Below are positions 17,129 through 26,487 of a DNA stretch of 64,000 nt, piece after piece. Position 1 is the stretch's first letter; each line of letters opens with the position of its first letter. This DNA is from Kibdelosporangium aridum (GTDB lineage: Bacteria; Actinomycetota; Actinomycetes; Mycobacteriales; Pseudonocardiaceae). The position numbers and the translations under genes were made by a program. The notes beneath the pieces were generated by a model. It was not told the origin of the DNA. It ran no database searches and worked only from the letters and a program-made list of their open reading frames with translations. The stretch covers positions 1,770,699 through 1,834,698 of the forward strand of contig NZ_FWXV01000001.1 in assembly GCF_900176515.1 (NCBI RefSeq). The letters run 5' to 3'.

Positions 17129-17954
17129 AGATTCCCTCCACGGCGCCCGCCGCGATGGCGGTCACCACTTTGAACGCTTTCATGGCTTCGGTCATGGTGG
17201 GCGCGTCGAACCCGACTCGGCGCACGCCGGTCAGCTCCACGGTCGGGACGACCGCGGCGGCGTGGGCGAGGTGGGTGGCGTCGAATTCGACTTCGACGCG
17301 GTGCGGTGTGGCTTCACCGGCGTAGCGGCCCGCGTGCTTCATCCCCTCGGCTGCCTCGGTGCGGATGAGTTCAGCGGTCCGGGCCGGCGGTGAGCAGATG
17401 GCCGCGTACCGGCTGACGCATTCCTTCACTACGGCTACCCGTGCGTCGGGCACGTAATCGCGTGCGTCGGCGCATGCCTTGTCATCGCCGGTGACCAGCA
17501 GGACCGGGACGCCGTGTTCGGCGGCCATGGCGGCGTTGAGCCGTCCTTCGCTGGCGTGCACGCCATCCAGCCATACGCCGGTGATGGAGTTTTCCAGGTA
17601 GGTGTGGGCCAGGACGCCGTCGACGCCGGCGCCGGTGTGGTAGCCGAGGAACACCACGCCGTCCACGCCGGAGTCGATGCCTTGCATCATCGACAGTGGT
17701 TTGTGGCGGCCGGTGAGCATGGTGGCGCGGGTGTCGAGGTCTTCCAGCAGGAGGTTGCGCTGGGATGAGTGCGCTTCGTTGACGAATACGCTGGTCGCGC
17801 CGCCGTCGTGCAGGCCTGCGACGCAGGCGTTGACGTCGCTGGTGAACATGCGCCGCATCCGTTGCCATTGCTCGGTGCCGGGGACGACGTCCTGGGTATA
17901 GGTGACCCCCGTCGCGCCTTCCATATCGGCCGATATCATGATCCGCACGGGCAC
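17121..17954 (-). CDS. M55 D-aminopeptidase (DppA family)
   Basis: The protein begins with the family signature ISADMEGATGV, whose Asp and Glu bind zinc. VNEAHSSQRNLL (metal His), LGYHTGAG (metal His) and HTYLENSITGVWLDG (catalytic region) follow. DppA enzymes release N-terminal D-amino acids and form decamers in the cytoplasm. A GTG at 17952-17954 with AAGG about 7 bp upstream is preferred; a further 10-codon extension is possible. In Bacillus the homologue is the first gene of a dipeptide-transport operon; here it is divergent from one, supporting a role with D-amino-acid dipeptides such as cell-wall turnover products. Confidence 0.88.
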   Translation of the reverse strand: MPVRIMISADMEGATGVTYTQDVVPGTEQWQRMRRMFTSDVNACVAGLHDGGATSVFVNEAHSSQRNLLLEDLDTRATMLTGRHKPLSMMQGIDSGVDGVVFLGYHTGAGVDGVLAHTYLENSITGVWLDGVHASEGRLNAAMAAEHGVPVLLVTGDDKACADARDYVPDARVAVVKECVSRYAAICSPPARTAELIRTEAAEGMKHAGRYAGEATPHRVEVEFDATHLAHAAAVVPTVELTGVRRVGFDAPTMTEAMKAFKVVTAIAAGAVEGIYG

Positions 17955-18000
17955 ACCGTAGAGCCTTAAGTTACGTCTTGGCACGATCTGCCGGTACTCA

Positions 18001-18029
18001 TTGACTTCTCAGGTTGATGAATGGTTACT
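18001..18029 (+). promoter_or_regulatory. Candidate promoter of the dipeptide importer operon
   Basis: TTGACT (18001-18006), a 17-bp spacer and GTTACT (18024-18029) lie 34 bp before the binding-protein start. The 108-bp gap is shared with the divergent peptidase operon, so both could be controlled together. No strong palindrome was seen here. Confidence 0.4.
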
Positions 18030-18062
18030 TCTTTCCGAATTGCGGAGGAGAGGTGGTACGTC

Positions 18063-19871
18063 GTGCTGGTCAGACGTCGCTTGGCTGGGGCGGCTGGGGT
18101 GATCGCGCTGGTGGCGGTCATCGCGCCGGGAGTGGCCGGGGCCGGTCAGGCACAGGGGGAGAAGGTGCTGCGGGCGGGGATCACGCAGGATCTGGACTCG
18201 CTCAACCCGTTCATCACGATCACACGGGTGGGTACGGATCTGACCCGGCTGACCTACGAGTACTTGACCACGTACGACCCGAAGGACTATCGGCCGGTGC
18301 CGGGTCTGGCGGAGTCGTGGTCGACCTCGGATGACAAGCTGACGTGGACGTTCAAGATCCGGTCGGGTGCGAAGTGGTCCGACGGGCAGCCGGTCACCGC
18401 GGCGGACCCGGCGTTCACGCTGACCAAGATGATGACCGATCCGGTGGCGGCCACCGCGAACGGCAGCTTCGTGCAGGGCTGGGAGTCGGTCACCGCGCCG
18501 GACCCGCAGACGCTGGTGATCAAGACGACGCAGCCGCGGTCGACGATGCTGGCGCTGGACATCCCGATCGTGCCCAAGCACGTGTGGGAGAAGGTCACCG
18601 ACTTCAAGGCCGAGCCGCCGCTGCCGCTGGTCGGGTCGGGCCCGTTCATCGTGCAGGACTACAAGGCCAGCCAGTTCATCAAGCTGAAGGCCAACAAGGA
18701 CTACTGGCGGGGCGCGCCGAAGATCGACGCGCTGGACTTCGTCTACTACAAGAACGTCGACGCCGAGGTGCAGGCGCTCAAGAACGGTGACATCGACCTG
18801 ATGAGCCGGTTGGTGCCCGCGCAGTACGACGCGTTGAAGAACGACCCGAACGTCAAGCTGAACACGGGGGCGGGCCGCAGGCTCAACGAGATCCTGATCA
18901 ACCCGGGTGCCGCGGCCAAGGACGGCAGCCCGATCGGGGACGGCAACCCGGCGCTCAAGGACATCCAGCTGCGTAAGGCGATCGCGTTGGCGGTCGACTC
19001 CAAGACGATCGTGGACAAGGTGTGGGGCGGGTACGCGGTGGAGGCTGCCGGGTACATCCCGCCGGGGTTCTCGGAGTTCCACTGGCCGCAGAAGCAGAAG
19101 TTCGACCCCGCTGCGGCCAACCAGATGCTCGACGCGGCCGGGTACGCCAAGGGGCCGGACGGTGTGCGGGTGGACAAGACCGGCAAGCCGTTGCGGCTGC
19201 GGCTGTTGGGGCACGCGGGCACCAACTTGGACGAGCAGTCCTCGAAGTACATCGTCAACTGGCTCAAGGACATCGGCATCGCGGTCGAGCCGCAGATGGT
19301 GTCCGACCAGAAGGTCAACGACGCCACCACCGGCGGCAACTTCGACCTGGCGTTCTCCGGGTGGAGCGCCAACCCCGACCCGGACTACGTGCTGTCGCTG
19401 CAGACCTGCGGCAACCGGCCGAACGCCGACGGCAAGGGCGCCACACCGGACTCGTTCCTGTGCGACCCGGAGTATGACGCGCTGTACGCCCAGCAGGTCG
19501 CGGAGACCGACCGGGCCAAGCGGGTGGAGATCGTCAAGAAGATGCAGCAGGTGCTGGCCGACCGGGCGACGCTGGTGCTGCTGGGCTACGACAACCCGCT
19601 GGAGGCCTACCGGGCCGACCGGTGGGCGCCGTTCCAGACCCAGCCCGCGGACGGCGGCGTGATCATGAACCAGCAGGGTTACTGGGGCTACTACAGCGCC
19701 ACTCCGGGCAAGAGCACCAACGGCGCGGCGGCCTCGACCGGCGAGGACGGTGGTGGCGGCAACACCGGTCTGGTGCTGGGCCTGGTCGGCGGCGGTGTGG
19801 TGGTGCTGATCGCGGGTGCGTTGGTGTTCGCGCGGCTGCGCCGCCGTGGCTCTGCTGACGAACGGGAGTAG
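18063..19871 (+). CDS. Dipeptide/oligopeptide-binding protein with C-terminal membrane anchor
   Basis: The 602-residue family 5 solute-binding protein reads TQDLDSLNPF, then LVPGLAESWSTSDDKLTWTF (split across the early lobe). The GTG at 18063 is chosen because GGAGGAGAGG lies 9 bp upstream and the protein then opens with a signal peptide (LVRRRLAGAAGVIALVAVI). There is no lipobox Cys. Instead the C-terminus has a Gly/Ser linker, one hydrophobic segment (LVLGLVGGGVVVLIAGALVF) and RLRRRG, so it is anchored by a C-terminal helix. This is an unusual way to tether a binding protein. It heads the importer operon. Confidence 0.85.
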   Translation: MLVRRRLAGAAGVIALVAVIAPGVAGAGQAQGEKVLRAGITQDLDSLNPFITITRVGTDLTRLTYEYLTTYDPKDYRPVPGLAESWSTSDDKLTWTFKIRSGAKWSDGQPVTAADPAFTLTKMMTDPVAATANGSFVQGWESVTAPDPQTLVIKTTQPRSTMLALDIPIVPKHVWEKVTDFKAEPPLPLVGSGPFIVQDYKASQFIKLKANKDYWRGAPKIDALDFVYYKNVDAEVQALKNGDIDLMSRLVPAQYDALKNDPNVKLNTGAGRRLNEILINPGAAAKDGSPIGDGNPALKDIQLRKAIALAVDSKTIVDKVWGGYAVEAAGYIPPGFSEFHWPQKQKFDPAAANQMLDAAGYAKGPDGVRVDKTGKPLRLRLLGHAGTNLDEQSSKYIVNWLKDIGIAVEPQMVSDQKVNDATTGGNFDLAFSGWSANPDPDYVLSLQTCGNRPNADGKGATPDSFLCDPEYDALYAQQVAETDRAKRVEIVKKMQQVLADRATLVLLGYDNPLEAYRADRWAPFQTQPADGGVIMNQQGYWGYYSATPGKSTNGAAASTGEDGGGGNTGLVLGLVGGGVVVLIAGALVFARLRRRGSADERE

Positions 19872-19877
19872 GCAGCG

Positions 19878-20903
19878 GTGACCGATTTCCTCGCGCCTGT
19901 CGAGGAGTCGATCGCGGAGGCCCCGCCGCCGCAGCGCGGTGGCGGGGTCGTTCGCTATCTGCTCACGAAGATCGGTGGCGCGGTCATGAGCGTGCTCATG
20001 GTCGTGGTGCTGGGGTTCTTTTTGTTCCGGGTGATGCCGGGCGACCCGGTGGTGACCATGACCCGCGGCCGTCCGGTGTCCGGCGCGCAACTGGAGCAGT
20101 TGCGTGCCACCTACGGGTTCGACAAGCCGCTGCTGGTGCAGTTCTGGGACTACCTGGTCGGTCTGCTGCACGGTGATTTCGGCCCGTCGTACGCGTTCAA
20201 CGCGCCGGCGGGGGCGGTCATCGGCGAGCGGATCGGCCCGACGTTGCTGCTGATGGGCACCGCGACGGTGCTGGCGGCCGCGCTGGGGCTGTGGATGGGC
20301 GTGAAGACCGCGTGGCGCCGCAACGGCCCGCTCGACCGGGGCTCCAGCGGTGTGGCGCTGGTGTTCTGGTCGATCCCGCCGTGGTGGCTGGGTGTGGTGC
20401 TGCTGATGGTCGCGGGCGGGGTGTTCCCGTCCGGCGGCATGCAGAGCCCCGACTCGCCCGAGGCGTTCTTCCCGCACGCTCTGGACGTCGCGCACCACAT
20501 GGTGCTGCCGGTGCTCACGCTGGTGCTGGCGGTCTACGGGCAGTACCAGCTGGTGATGCGGGCGTCGCTGTTGGAGGAGATGAACTCCGACTACCTGACC
20601 ACCGCGCGCGCCAAGGGATTGCGTGACGATCTGGTGCGGCGCCGGCACGCGCTGCCCAACGCGTTGCTGCCGACCACGACCCTGGTGTTCCTGCACTTGG
20701 GGATGGTGGTGTCCGGGGCGATCACGGTCGAGGCGGTCTACTCGTGGCCGGGCTTGGGGCAGCTGACCGCCCAGGCGCTGGCGGCGAAGGATCTGCCGTT
20801 GCTGCAAGGGATCTTCATCGTGCTGGTGATCACCGTGGTGATCGCGAACCTGATCGCGGACATCCTGCTGCGTGTGCTTGACCCGAGGGTGCGTGCGTCA
20901 TGA
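19878..20903 (+). CDS. Dipeptide ABC transporter permease, DppB type
   Basis: The 341-residue permease has a first membrane helix at about residues 36-57 and the DppB-type N-terminal periplasmic region ending GDPVVTMTRGRPVSGAQLEQ. Six membrane segments and a permease loop around LTTARAKGLRDDLVRRRHAL follow, then the typical end ILLRVLDPRVRAS. The GTG start is 6 bp after the binding-protein stop. It overlaps the next gene by 4 bp. Confidence 0.9.
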   Translation: MTDFLAPVEESIAEAPPPQRGGGVVRYLLTKIGGAVMSVLMVVVLGFFLFRVMPGDPVVTMTRGRPVSGAQLEQLRATYGFDKPLLVQFWDYLVGLLHGDFGPSYAFNAPAGAVIGERIGPTLLLMGTATVLAAALGLWMGVKTAWRRNGPLDRGSSGVALVFWSIPPWWLGVVLLMVAGGVFPSGGMQSPDSPEAFFPHALDVAHHMVLPVLTLVLAVYGQYQLVMRASLLEEMNSDYLTTARAKGLRDDLVRRRHALPNALLPTTTLVFLHLGMVVSGAITVEAVYSWPGLGQLTAQALAAKDLPLLQGIFIVLVITVVIANLIADILLRVLDPRVRAS

Positions 20904-21784
20904 CCAGTCCTGCGTGGGCGCGCCGCCGGGCGGCGGCGGGCAAGGTGTGGCGGGAGTTCGCGGCCAACAAGGGCGGCCTGGCCGGGCTGGTCGTGCTGGT
21001 GTTGTTCGTGCTGACCGGGATCCTGGCGCCGCTGCTGATCAGCGAGTCGGCGCTGGACGTGACCAGGGCGAGCGGGGCGCGGCTGGAGGCCCCGAGCGGG
21101 AACTTCTGGCTGGGCACCGACGAGAACGGCCTGTCGGTGCTGACCCTGACGTTGTGGGGCACGCAGCTCTCGCTGGTGGTCGGGCTGGCCGCGGCGTTGC
21201 TGTCGATGCTGATCGGCACCACCGTGGGCATCCTGGCCGGGCACTTCGGCGGGTGGCTCTCGGCGGTGCTGCTGCGGTTCACCGACTTCTTCTTGATCAT
21301 GCCGTCGCTGGTGCTGGCGATCGCGCTGTCCGCGGTGCTGGAGGGCGGTGCGGGCACGATCATCCTGGCGATCGGCCTGGTGGCGTGGCCGACCAGTGCC
21401 CGGCTGGTGCGTGCCCAGACCCTGGCGGTGGAGGCGCGCCCGTACATCGAGCGGGCCCGGGCGTTGGGTGGCGGGCACGGGCACGTGATCTTCAAACACG
21501 TGCTGCCGTCGGTGCTGCCGCTGGTGTTCGTGAACACGACCCTGGCTGTGGGCACCGCGATCGTGGCCGAGTCGACCCTGCGGTTCCTCGGCCTGGGTGA
21601 TCCGACCGAGATCACCTGGGGTGGTCTGCTGCGCTCGGCGGGCTCCAGCGGCGCGATCACCGCGGGCGCGTGGTGGTACCTGTTGCCGCCCGGCATCGCG
21701 ATCGTGCTGCTGGTATTGGCGTTCACCCTGGTGGGACGCGCGTTGGAGACTGTGTTGAACCCGAAACTGCGGGAGCGCCGATGA
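20900..21784 (+). CDS. Dipeptide ABC transporter permease, DppC type
   Basis: The 294-residue partner permease has an N-terminal helix (GLAGLVVLVLFVLTGILAPL), the family segment FWLGTDENGLSVLT, a loop RAQTLAVEARPYIERARALG near the ATPase contact, and the closing region ALETVLNPKLRERR. Start and stop overlap both neighbours (ATGA), a tightly coupled operon. It forms the second half of the pore. Confidence 0.9.
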   Translation: MTSPAWARRRAAAGKVWREFAANKGGLAGLVVLVLFVLTGILAPLLISESALDVTRASGARLEAPSGNFWLGTDENGLSVLTLTLWGTQLSLVVGLAAALLSMLIGTTVGILAGHFGGWLSAVLLRFTDFFLIMPSLVLAIALSAVLEGGAGTIILAIGLVAWPTSARLVRAQTLAVEARPYIERARALGGGHGHVIFKHVLPSVLPLVFVNTTLAVGTAIVAESTLRFLGLGDPTEITWGGLLRSAGSSGAITAGAWWYLLPPGIAIVLLVLAFTLVGRALETVLNPKLRERR

Positions 21785-23400
21785 GCACACCGGTGTTGGA
21801 GCTGCGTGACCTGCGGGTGACCTACGCCGGCGGGCACGAGGCCGTGCGCGGGGTGGATCTGACGCTGCAGCCGGGGCAGACCCTCGGGCTGGCGGGGGAG
21901 TCCGGTTGCGGCAAGTCCACCCTGGCGATGTCGGTGCTGCGGCTGCTGCCGAAGAACGCCGAGGTGACCGGGGAGATCCTGCTCGACGGCGAAGACACCG
22001 GCACGATGAGCTGGGGCCGGTTGCGGGCGGTGCGCTGGGCGTCGGCCTCAGTGGTGTTCCAGGGCGCGATGCACGCGCTCAACCCGGTGCGCACCATCGG
22101 CTGGCAGATCGCCGAGCCGCTGCGGCTGCACGCCAGCGTGCCCGAGGACAAGATCGGCGCGCGGGTGGCCGAACTGCTCAGCCAGGTGGAACTGCCTGCC
22201 GAGAAAGCCCAGGCCTATCCGCATGAGCTGTCCGGCGGGCAGAAACAACGCGTGATGATCGCGATGGCCCTGGCGTGCCAGCCGCGGCTGGTGATCGCCG
22301 ACGAACCGACCACCGCGCTGGACGTCATCGTCCAAGCCCAGGTGCTGCGGCTGATGACCCGCCTGGTCGCCGAGCACGGCATCGGCCTGGTGATGATCAG
22401 CCATGACCTGTCGGTCCTCGGGTCGATGTGCCAGCGGCTGGCGGTCATGTACGACGGGCAGATCGTGGAGCTGGGCACCGCGCCCACCGTGGTGCACGAG
22501 CCGCAGCACGAGCACACCAAGGCGCTCGCCGCGGCGTTCCCGACGGTCGGTGACCCCGCCTCGCGTTACGCGCCGGCGACCACCAACCCTGCTGGGCTGC
22601 CACCGAAAGTCATCCCGGAACCTGGGAAACCGTTGCTGCGCACCGAGAACCTCACGGTGGACTTCCGTAAACGCGGCGGTGGCTGGACTCGCGCGGTCAA
22701 CAGCGTCAGCATCGAGGTCGGGCACGGCGAGATCGTCGCGCTGGTCGGCCAATCCGGATCCGGCAAAACGACCCTGGCGCGCACCGTGCTCGGCCTGCAG
22801 CAGCCCACCAGCGGGCAGGTGCTGTTCGACGGGCAACCATTGCCGCGTTCCTCGCGGGGACTGCGCGAATACCGCAAACAAGCCCAATTGGTCCTGCAGG
22901 ACCCCGCCAGCGCGCTCAACCCGCGGCACACCGTGTACGAGTCGATCGCCGAAGGCCTGCGCATCCACCGCATGCCCGGCGACGAACGCGAACTGGTCGC
23001 CGCGGCGTTGCAGGCAGCGGAACTGCGCCCGGCGGAACGGTTCATGTCCGTGCTGCCGCACCATTTGTCCGGCGGTCAACGGCAGCGGGTGGTGATCGCC
23101 GGAGCGCTCGCGCTGCAACCGCGGCTGCTGGTGGCCGACGAACCGGTGGCGTCGCTGGATGCCTCGGTGCGCGGCGAGATCCTGGCTCTGCTGCTGCGGT
23201 TGCGCGCCGATCTGGGCCTGGCCGCGTTGGTCATCACGCACGATCTGGGCCTGGCGTGGAACATCGCCGACCGGGTGGCCGTGATGTACCAGGGAGATAT
23301 CGTCGAAGTGGGCGACGTGGCCGACGTACTGCTTGCGCCGCAGCACGATTACACCAAATCGCTGCTGGCCGCTGTGCCAGTTGTCGCAACACCGGCATAG
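21781..23400 (+). CDS. Fused dipeptide ABC transporter ATPase (DppD-DppF)
   Basis: One 539-residue polypeptide carries both ATPase halves. Half 1 has Walker A GESGCGKST near residue 39-47, signature LSGGQKQRVMIAMA and Walker B LVIADEPTTALD. Half 2, from about residue 285, has Walker A GQSGSGKTT, signature LSGGQRQRVVIAGA and Walker B LLVADEPVASLD. Oligopeptide C-terminal tails follow each half. In most bacteria these are two genes (DppD, DppF). The ATG overlaps the DppC stop. It powers uptake by the upstream subunits. Confidence 0.9.
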   Translation: MSTPVLELRDLRVTYAGGHEAVRGVDLTLQPGQTLGLAGESGCGKSTLAMSVLRLLPKNAEVTGEILLDGEDTGTMSWGRLRAVRWASASVVFQGAMHALNPVRTIGWQIAEPLRLHASVPEDKIGARVAELLSQVELPAEKAQAYPHELSGGQKQRVMIAMALACQPRLVIADEPTTALDVIVQAQVLRLMTRLVAEHGIGLVMISHDLSVLGSMCQRLAVMYDGQIVELGTAPTVVHEPQHEHTKALAAAFPTVGDPASRYAPATTNPAGLPPKVIPEPGKPLLRTENLTVDFRKRGGGWTRAVNSVSIEVGHGEIVALVGQSGSGKTTLARTVLGLQQPTSGQVLFDGQPLPRSSRGLREYRKQAQLVLQDPASALNPRHTVYESIAEGLRIHRMPGDERELVAAALQAAELRPAERFMSVLPHHLSGGQRQRVVIAGALALQPRLLVADEPVASLDASVRGEILALLLRLRADLGLAALVITHDLGLAWNIADRVAVMYQGDIVEVGDVADVLLAPQHDYTKSLLAAVPVVATPA

Positions 23401-23509
23401 TCGTGTTAGCCCGGTGTTAAGACCAATGGCACAGTTGGAGTGACAGTGATGTTGACCACGGGTGGCCCTCATCGCACGGTCAGAGACGGTGTGTAACCTG
23501 CTAGACGCC

Positions 23510-25087
23510 ATGGCCACCACCACAGATCCGGCGCCGAACCTGGATACCACTTTGGGTGCTGACTTCGAGAAGACCGACGAGAGCGTCGGCAAGCCCGCGA
23601 CGGGCATGCCGGTGCGAACGATCGCGCTCGGCACACTCGGCACACTCCTGATCCTGCTCACGGCCGTCGGCGCGGCCGGGATCCTCGTTCGCGACCCGAT
23701 CCTGGGCGACGGCCCGCTGTCGTGGATCCGCTACGGCCACGGCCAGATGCTCGCCACCGCGATCCTCTACATCGGCTTCGCGCTCGTGGTGTGGGCCTGG
23801 GTGCGCCTGGGCAGGCACGTGCTGGCCAGCCGGGTCGACGCCCGCGCGGTGCTCATCGCCGCCCTGTGCTGGATGGCGCCGCTGCTGGTGTCCCCGCCGG
23901 TGTTCACCCGCGACGTGTTCTCCTACCTCGGCCAGGGAATGCTGCCGCTGCAAGGCTTCGACCCGTACGTGGTCGGCCCGGCGCAGCTGAAGGACATGCC
24001 CGACATCTCCCAGAACGTGCACGCGTTCTGGCAGACCACGCCCGCGCCGTACGGGCCGCTGTTCATCCTGCTGGCCAAAGGCGTCGTGTCGATCACCGGC
24101 GAAGACGCCATCCTCGGCGTCATCCTGATGCGCCTGACCCTCGCGGTCGGCCTCGGCCTGCTGATCTGGGCACTGCCCGGACTGGTCAAACACCTCGGCG
24201 GGAAACTGCCGGTCGCGCTGTGGCTCGCGGTGGCCAGCCCGATGACCGTGGTGCACCTGTTCGGCGGCCCGCACAACGACATCCTGATGGTCGGCCTGCT
24301 CGCCGCCGGCACACTGTGCATGCTCAACCGCAAGCACGTCATCGGCATCATCCTGGCGACACTGGCGATGGCGGTGAAAGCCTCGGCCGCGCCCGCGCTG
24401 CCGTTCCTGGTGTGGATCTGGGCCAAACACCTCAAAGGCACGTTCTGGCGCCGGTTCGTGCGTGCCGCGTCGATCTCGATCGGGATCTTCGCCACCACCT
24501 TCACGCTGGTGACCCTGGCGGCCGGGGTGAACCTCGGCTGGTTCCCCGCGCTGCGCGCACCCGCGATGATCGTCAACTGGATGTCCCCGCCGACCGCGGT
24601 CGGCGAATTCCTGCACTGGCTGACGTCGCTGCTGTTCAACGTGTCCAAGGAACCGTTCATCATGGTCACCCGGGCCATCGGCGCGGTCCTGCTGGTCTAC
24701 ATCTTCGTGCGGCAGTGGTGGGCCGCGCGGGAAGGCGGCCCGGACGCCATCCGCCGCATGGCGATCGTGCTGCTGTGCATCGCCCTGCTGTCCCCGGCGA
24801 CCCTGCCCTGGTATCTGACGTGGGGCTTCGTCATCGCCGCGGCGCTGCCGTGGCAGGTCAACCGGCTGCCGTTCGTCGTGGGCCTGTCGGTGTTCCTGGT
24901 GCTGACCTACTCACCGGCCGGTGAGGACCAGCTCTACAACTACCCGTTCATGGCCGCCGCGATCGTGGTGTCCATCCTCGCGGCCAAGGCACTGACCATA
25001 ATCGACCCGCTCAACGCGTTCGGCCACAAACGCCCCGCACTGGTCGACGTCGGGCCCGCGCCCAGGAAAGACCCCATCGCGGACTGA
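23510..25087 (+). CDS. mptB: Polyprenol-phosphomannose-dependent alpha-1,6-mannosyltransferase MptB-like
   Basis: The 525-residue GT-C integral membrane enzyme has about 12-13 hydrophobic segments. The key extracytoplasmic loop after the second or third segment has FTRDVFSYLGQGML and FDPYVVGP, matching the acidic catalytic loop of MptA/MptB. HLFGGPHNDILMVGLL and SPATLPWYLTWGFV follow. In mycolate-type actinomycetes MptB adds alpha-1,6-mannose in the lipomannan backbone; in this organism the acceptor is unknown. The ATG at 23510 opens MATTTDPAP; an upstream start would add 16 residues without support. The gene ends at a strong terminator. Confidence 0.82.
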   Translation: MATTTDPAPNLDTTLGADFEKTDESVGKPATGMPVRTIALGTLGTLLILLTAVGAAGILVRDPILGDGPLSWIRYGHGQMLATAILYIGFALVVWAWVRLGRHVLASRVDARAVLIAALCWMAPLLVSPPVFTRDVFSYLGQGMLPLQGFDPYVVGPAQLKDMPDISQNVHAFWQTTPAPYGPLFILLAKGVVSITGEDAILGVILMRLTLAVGLGLLIWALPGLVKHLGGKLPVALWLAVASPMTVVHLFGGPHNDILMVGLLAAGTLCMLNRKHVIGIILATLAMAVKASAAPALPFLVWIWAKHLKGTFWRRFVRAASISIGIFATTFTLVTLAAGVNLGWFPALRAPAMIVNWMSPPTAVGEFLHWLTSLLFNVSKEPFIMVTRAIGAVLLVYIFVRQWWAAREGGPDAIRRMAIVLLCIALLSPATLPWYLTWGFVIAAALPWQVNRLPFVVGLSVFLVLTYSPAGEDQLYNYPFMAAAIVVSILAAKALTIIDPLNAFGHKRPALVDVGPAPRKDPIAD

Positions 25088-25097
25088 CTTACAGAAC

Positions 25098-25136
25098 ACG
25101 CGCAAAGCCCCGGCAACCCGCCGGGGCTTTGCGCGT
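25098..25136. terminator. Bidirectional intrinsic terminator
   Basis: A perfect 17-bp stem (ACGCGCAAAGCCCCGGC and its complement) with a 5-base loop lies between the convergent mptB and exported-protein genes. It touches the stop codon of the latter. The AAAG/CTTT segments lie within the arms, so it can act in both directions. Confidence 0.85.
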
Positions 25137-25559
25137 TCACTGGACCCGGAAATCGCCCCGGCTGACCGCAAGCTCCTGCGCAGGCCCGGCATGACACCTG
25201 CCTGTCGAAGGCCCCACGCTGACCCGGTCGATGACACTGTCTCGTACCGTCACCGCGATCCGATCCCCACGCACAGCGGGAACATCGTGCGCGGCACTGA
25301 CGACCCCGGTCACCACACCCACCTGGTCGTCGGTGCGGACACAGTCCACCCGCGCGACCAACCATCCCATCTGTGTGTCGCCGCGGTGCGCAATCCACAC
25401 CACACCCCGGTCGTCACGGGCATCCACGGCGAACTCGAACACCGTCACCGGCTCGGTCGCCGTATCGATCTGCGCGTAACCCACCACAAACCCGGCCGCC
25501 AGCAGCATTGTCATCATGACACCGACGATTCTCCGGCGTATGCAGGCAAACCTCCCCAC
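25137..25559 (-). CDS. Small exported or membrane-anchored protein of unknown function
   Basis: The 140-residue protein has a basic start (MGRFACIRRRIVGV), one hydrophobic segment (MMTMLLAAGFVVGYA) and a predicted extracytoplasmic domain rich in Val, Asp and Arg with two Cys (VDCVRTDD, TGRCHAG). I do not recognise the family. It is convergent with mptB across a shared terminator. The GTG start at 25559 is used; ATGs at 25517 and 25514 are alternatives that would shorten the signal. Confidence 0.6.
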   Translation of the reverse strand: MGRFACIRRRIVGVMMTMLLAAGFVVGYAQIDTATEPVTVFEFAVDARDDRGVVWIAHRGDTQMGWLVARVDCVRTDDQVGVVTGVVSAAHDVPAVRGDRIAVTVRDSVIDRVSVGPSTGRCHAGPAQELAVSRGDFRVQ

Positions 25560-25601
25560 TCAGGACGAACCGGATCACCCTCAAGGCCCACTCGGCCCGA
25601 C

Positions 25602-25617
25602 GGCCGGAAAACCGGCC
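25602..25617. promoter_or_regulatory. Inverted repeat in the region upstream of the TetR gene
   Basis: GGCCGG-AAAA-CCGGCC lies between the divergent exported-protein and TetR genes, 70 bp upstream of the TetR start. It could be an operator or simply a GC-rich hairpin. Confidence 0.3.
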
Positions 25618-25687
25618 ACCCGGTCTGACGCGCGCAGTAACCGGACCTGCACACAGGGTGGTTGATCATGGGTGTTAGGTTGCGGCG

Positions 25688-26287
25688 ATGCAGTCGAAGA
25701 CCCGCACGATCGGCCGCGACGGCCCGTCGTTCATCGAGGTGGCCCGGCGCGCCCAGATCGTGGAATGCGCCATCGAGACCATCGCCGCCGTCGGCTACGC
25801 CCAGGCGTCGCTGAACCAGATCGCCGAGCGGGCAGGCATCTCCAAAAGCGTGATCTCGTATCACTTCGCCGGCAAGGACGAACTGATCCAGCAAGTACTG
25901 GCCGACGTCAGCCAAGCAGGCGCGGCGCTGATGTGGCCACGCGTACAAGCCGAAACAACCTCGGCAGGCATGCTGCGCGCGTACATCCAGTCCCACCTGG
26001 ACTTCATGCGCAGCCACCCCAAACACGTCGCCGCCGTCTCGGAAATCCTGATCTACCACCGCACCCAGATCATCCTGGACGAAGACACCACCCCACTGGA
26101 AGAACGACTGCGCCAAGGCCAACGCGACGGCGAATTCCGCGCCTTCTCACCCAGACTGATGGCCTGGACGATCCGCGCGGCACTCGACGAAGTCGCCCGC
26201 CAATACGTCGCCAACCCCGCGCTGGACCTCGACGAAATCGCCCGCGAGCTGACCCGGACATTCACCCTGGCGACATCCGCACCATGA
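25688..26287 (+). CDS. TetR-family transcriptional regulator
   Basis: The 199-residue protein has the TetR helix-turn-helix at about 20-66 (RRAQIVECAIETIAAVGYAQ, LNQIAERAGISKSVISYHFA, GKDELIQQVL). A C-terminal helical ligand and dimer domain contains RSHPKHVAAVSEIL. The ligand and targets are unknown. No ribosome site is clear; TAGGTT six bases before the ATG suggests a leaderless message. Confidence 0.9.
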   Translation: MQSKTRTIGRDGPSFIEVARRAQIVECAIETIAAVGYAQASLNQIAERAGISKSVISYHFAGKDELIQQVLADVSQAGAALMWPRVQAETTSAGMLRAYIQSHLDFMRSHPKHVAAVSEILIYHRTQIILDEDTTPLEERLRQGQRDGEFRAFSPRLMAWTIRAALDEVARQYVANPALDLDEIARELTRTFTLATSAP

Positions 26288-26317
26288 CCATTCCCCCGCA
26301 ACACGGCAGACGAAGCG

Positions 26318-26487
26318 CTAACGGATGTGGAGCCAGATCGCGGCACCGATGCCGGGCTGCGCAACGGATGCGAGATCGGTGCCGGGAATGACGTCGCGGA
26401 GCGCGAACGCGATCGGCTTCGTCTCGAAGACGACGGCGTGCGCAGGTCCGGCCTGTGAGCGGACGAGGCCGGTGTCGACCTGCGGAC
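26318..26487 (-). pseudogene. Remnant of a VOC (glyoxalase-fold) gene
   Basis: The minus frame between the in-frame stops at 26485-26487 and 26318-26320 reads VFETKPIAFALRD, then IPGTDLASVAQPGIGAAIWL and a stop. This is the middle of a VOC-superfamily protein of the type that normally continues to FDGPFGRTFTF-like strands. Start codon, N-terminus and C-terminal half are missing. It abuts a MarR fragment facing the other way, so the pair looks like a decayed divergent regulator/VOC module. The family call is from pattern memory and moderate. Confidence 0.5.

Noticed and set aside
18009..20807. Very long open frame on the minus strand (about 930 codons)
   Set aside because: It lies opposite the binding-protein and permease genes, which have clear families. 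Its product is low-complexity Arg/His/Gln/Val, a usual shadow of GC-rich coding DNA.
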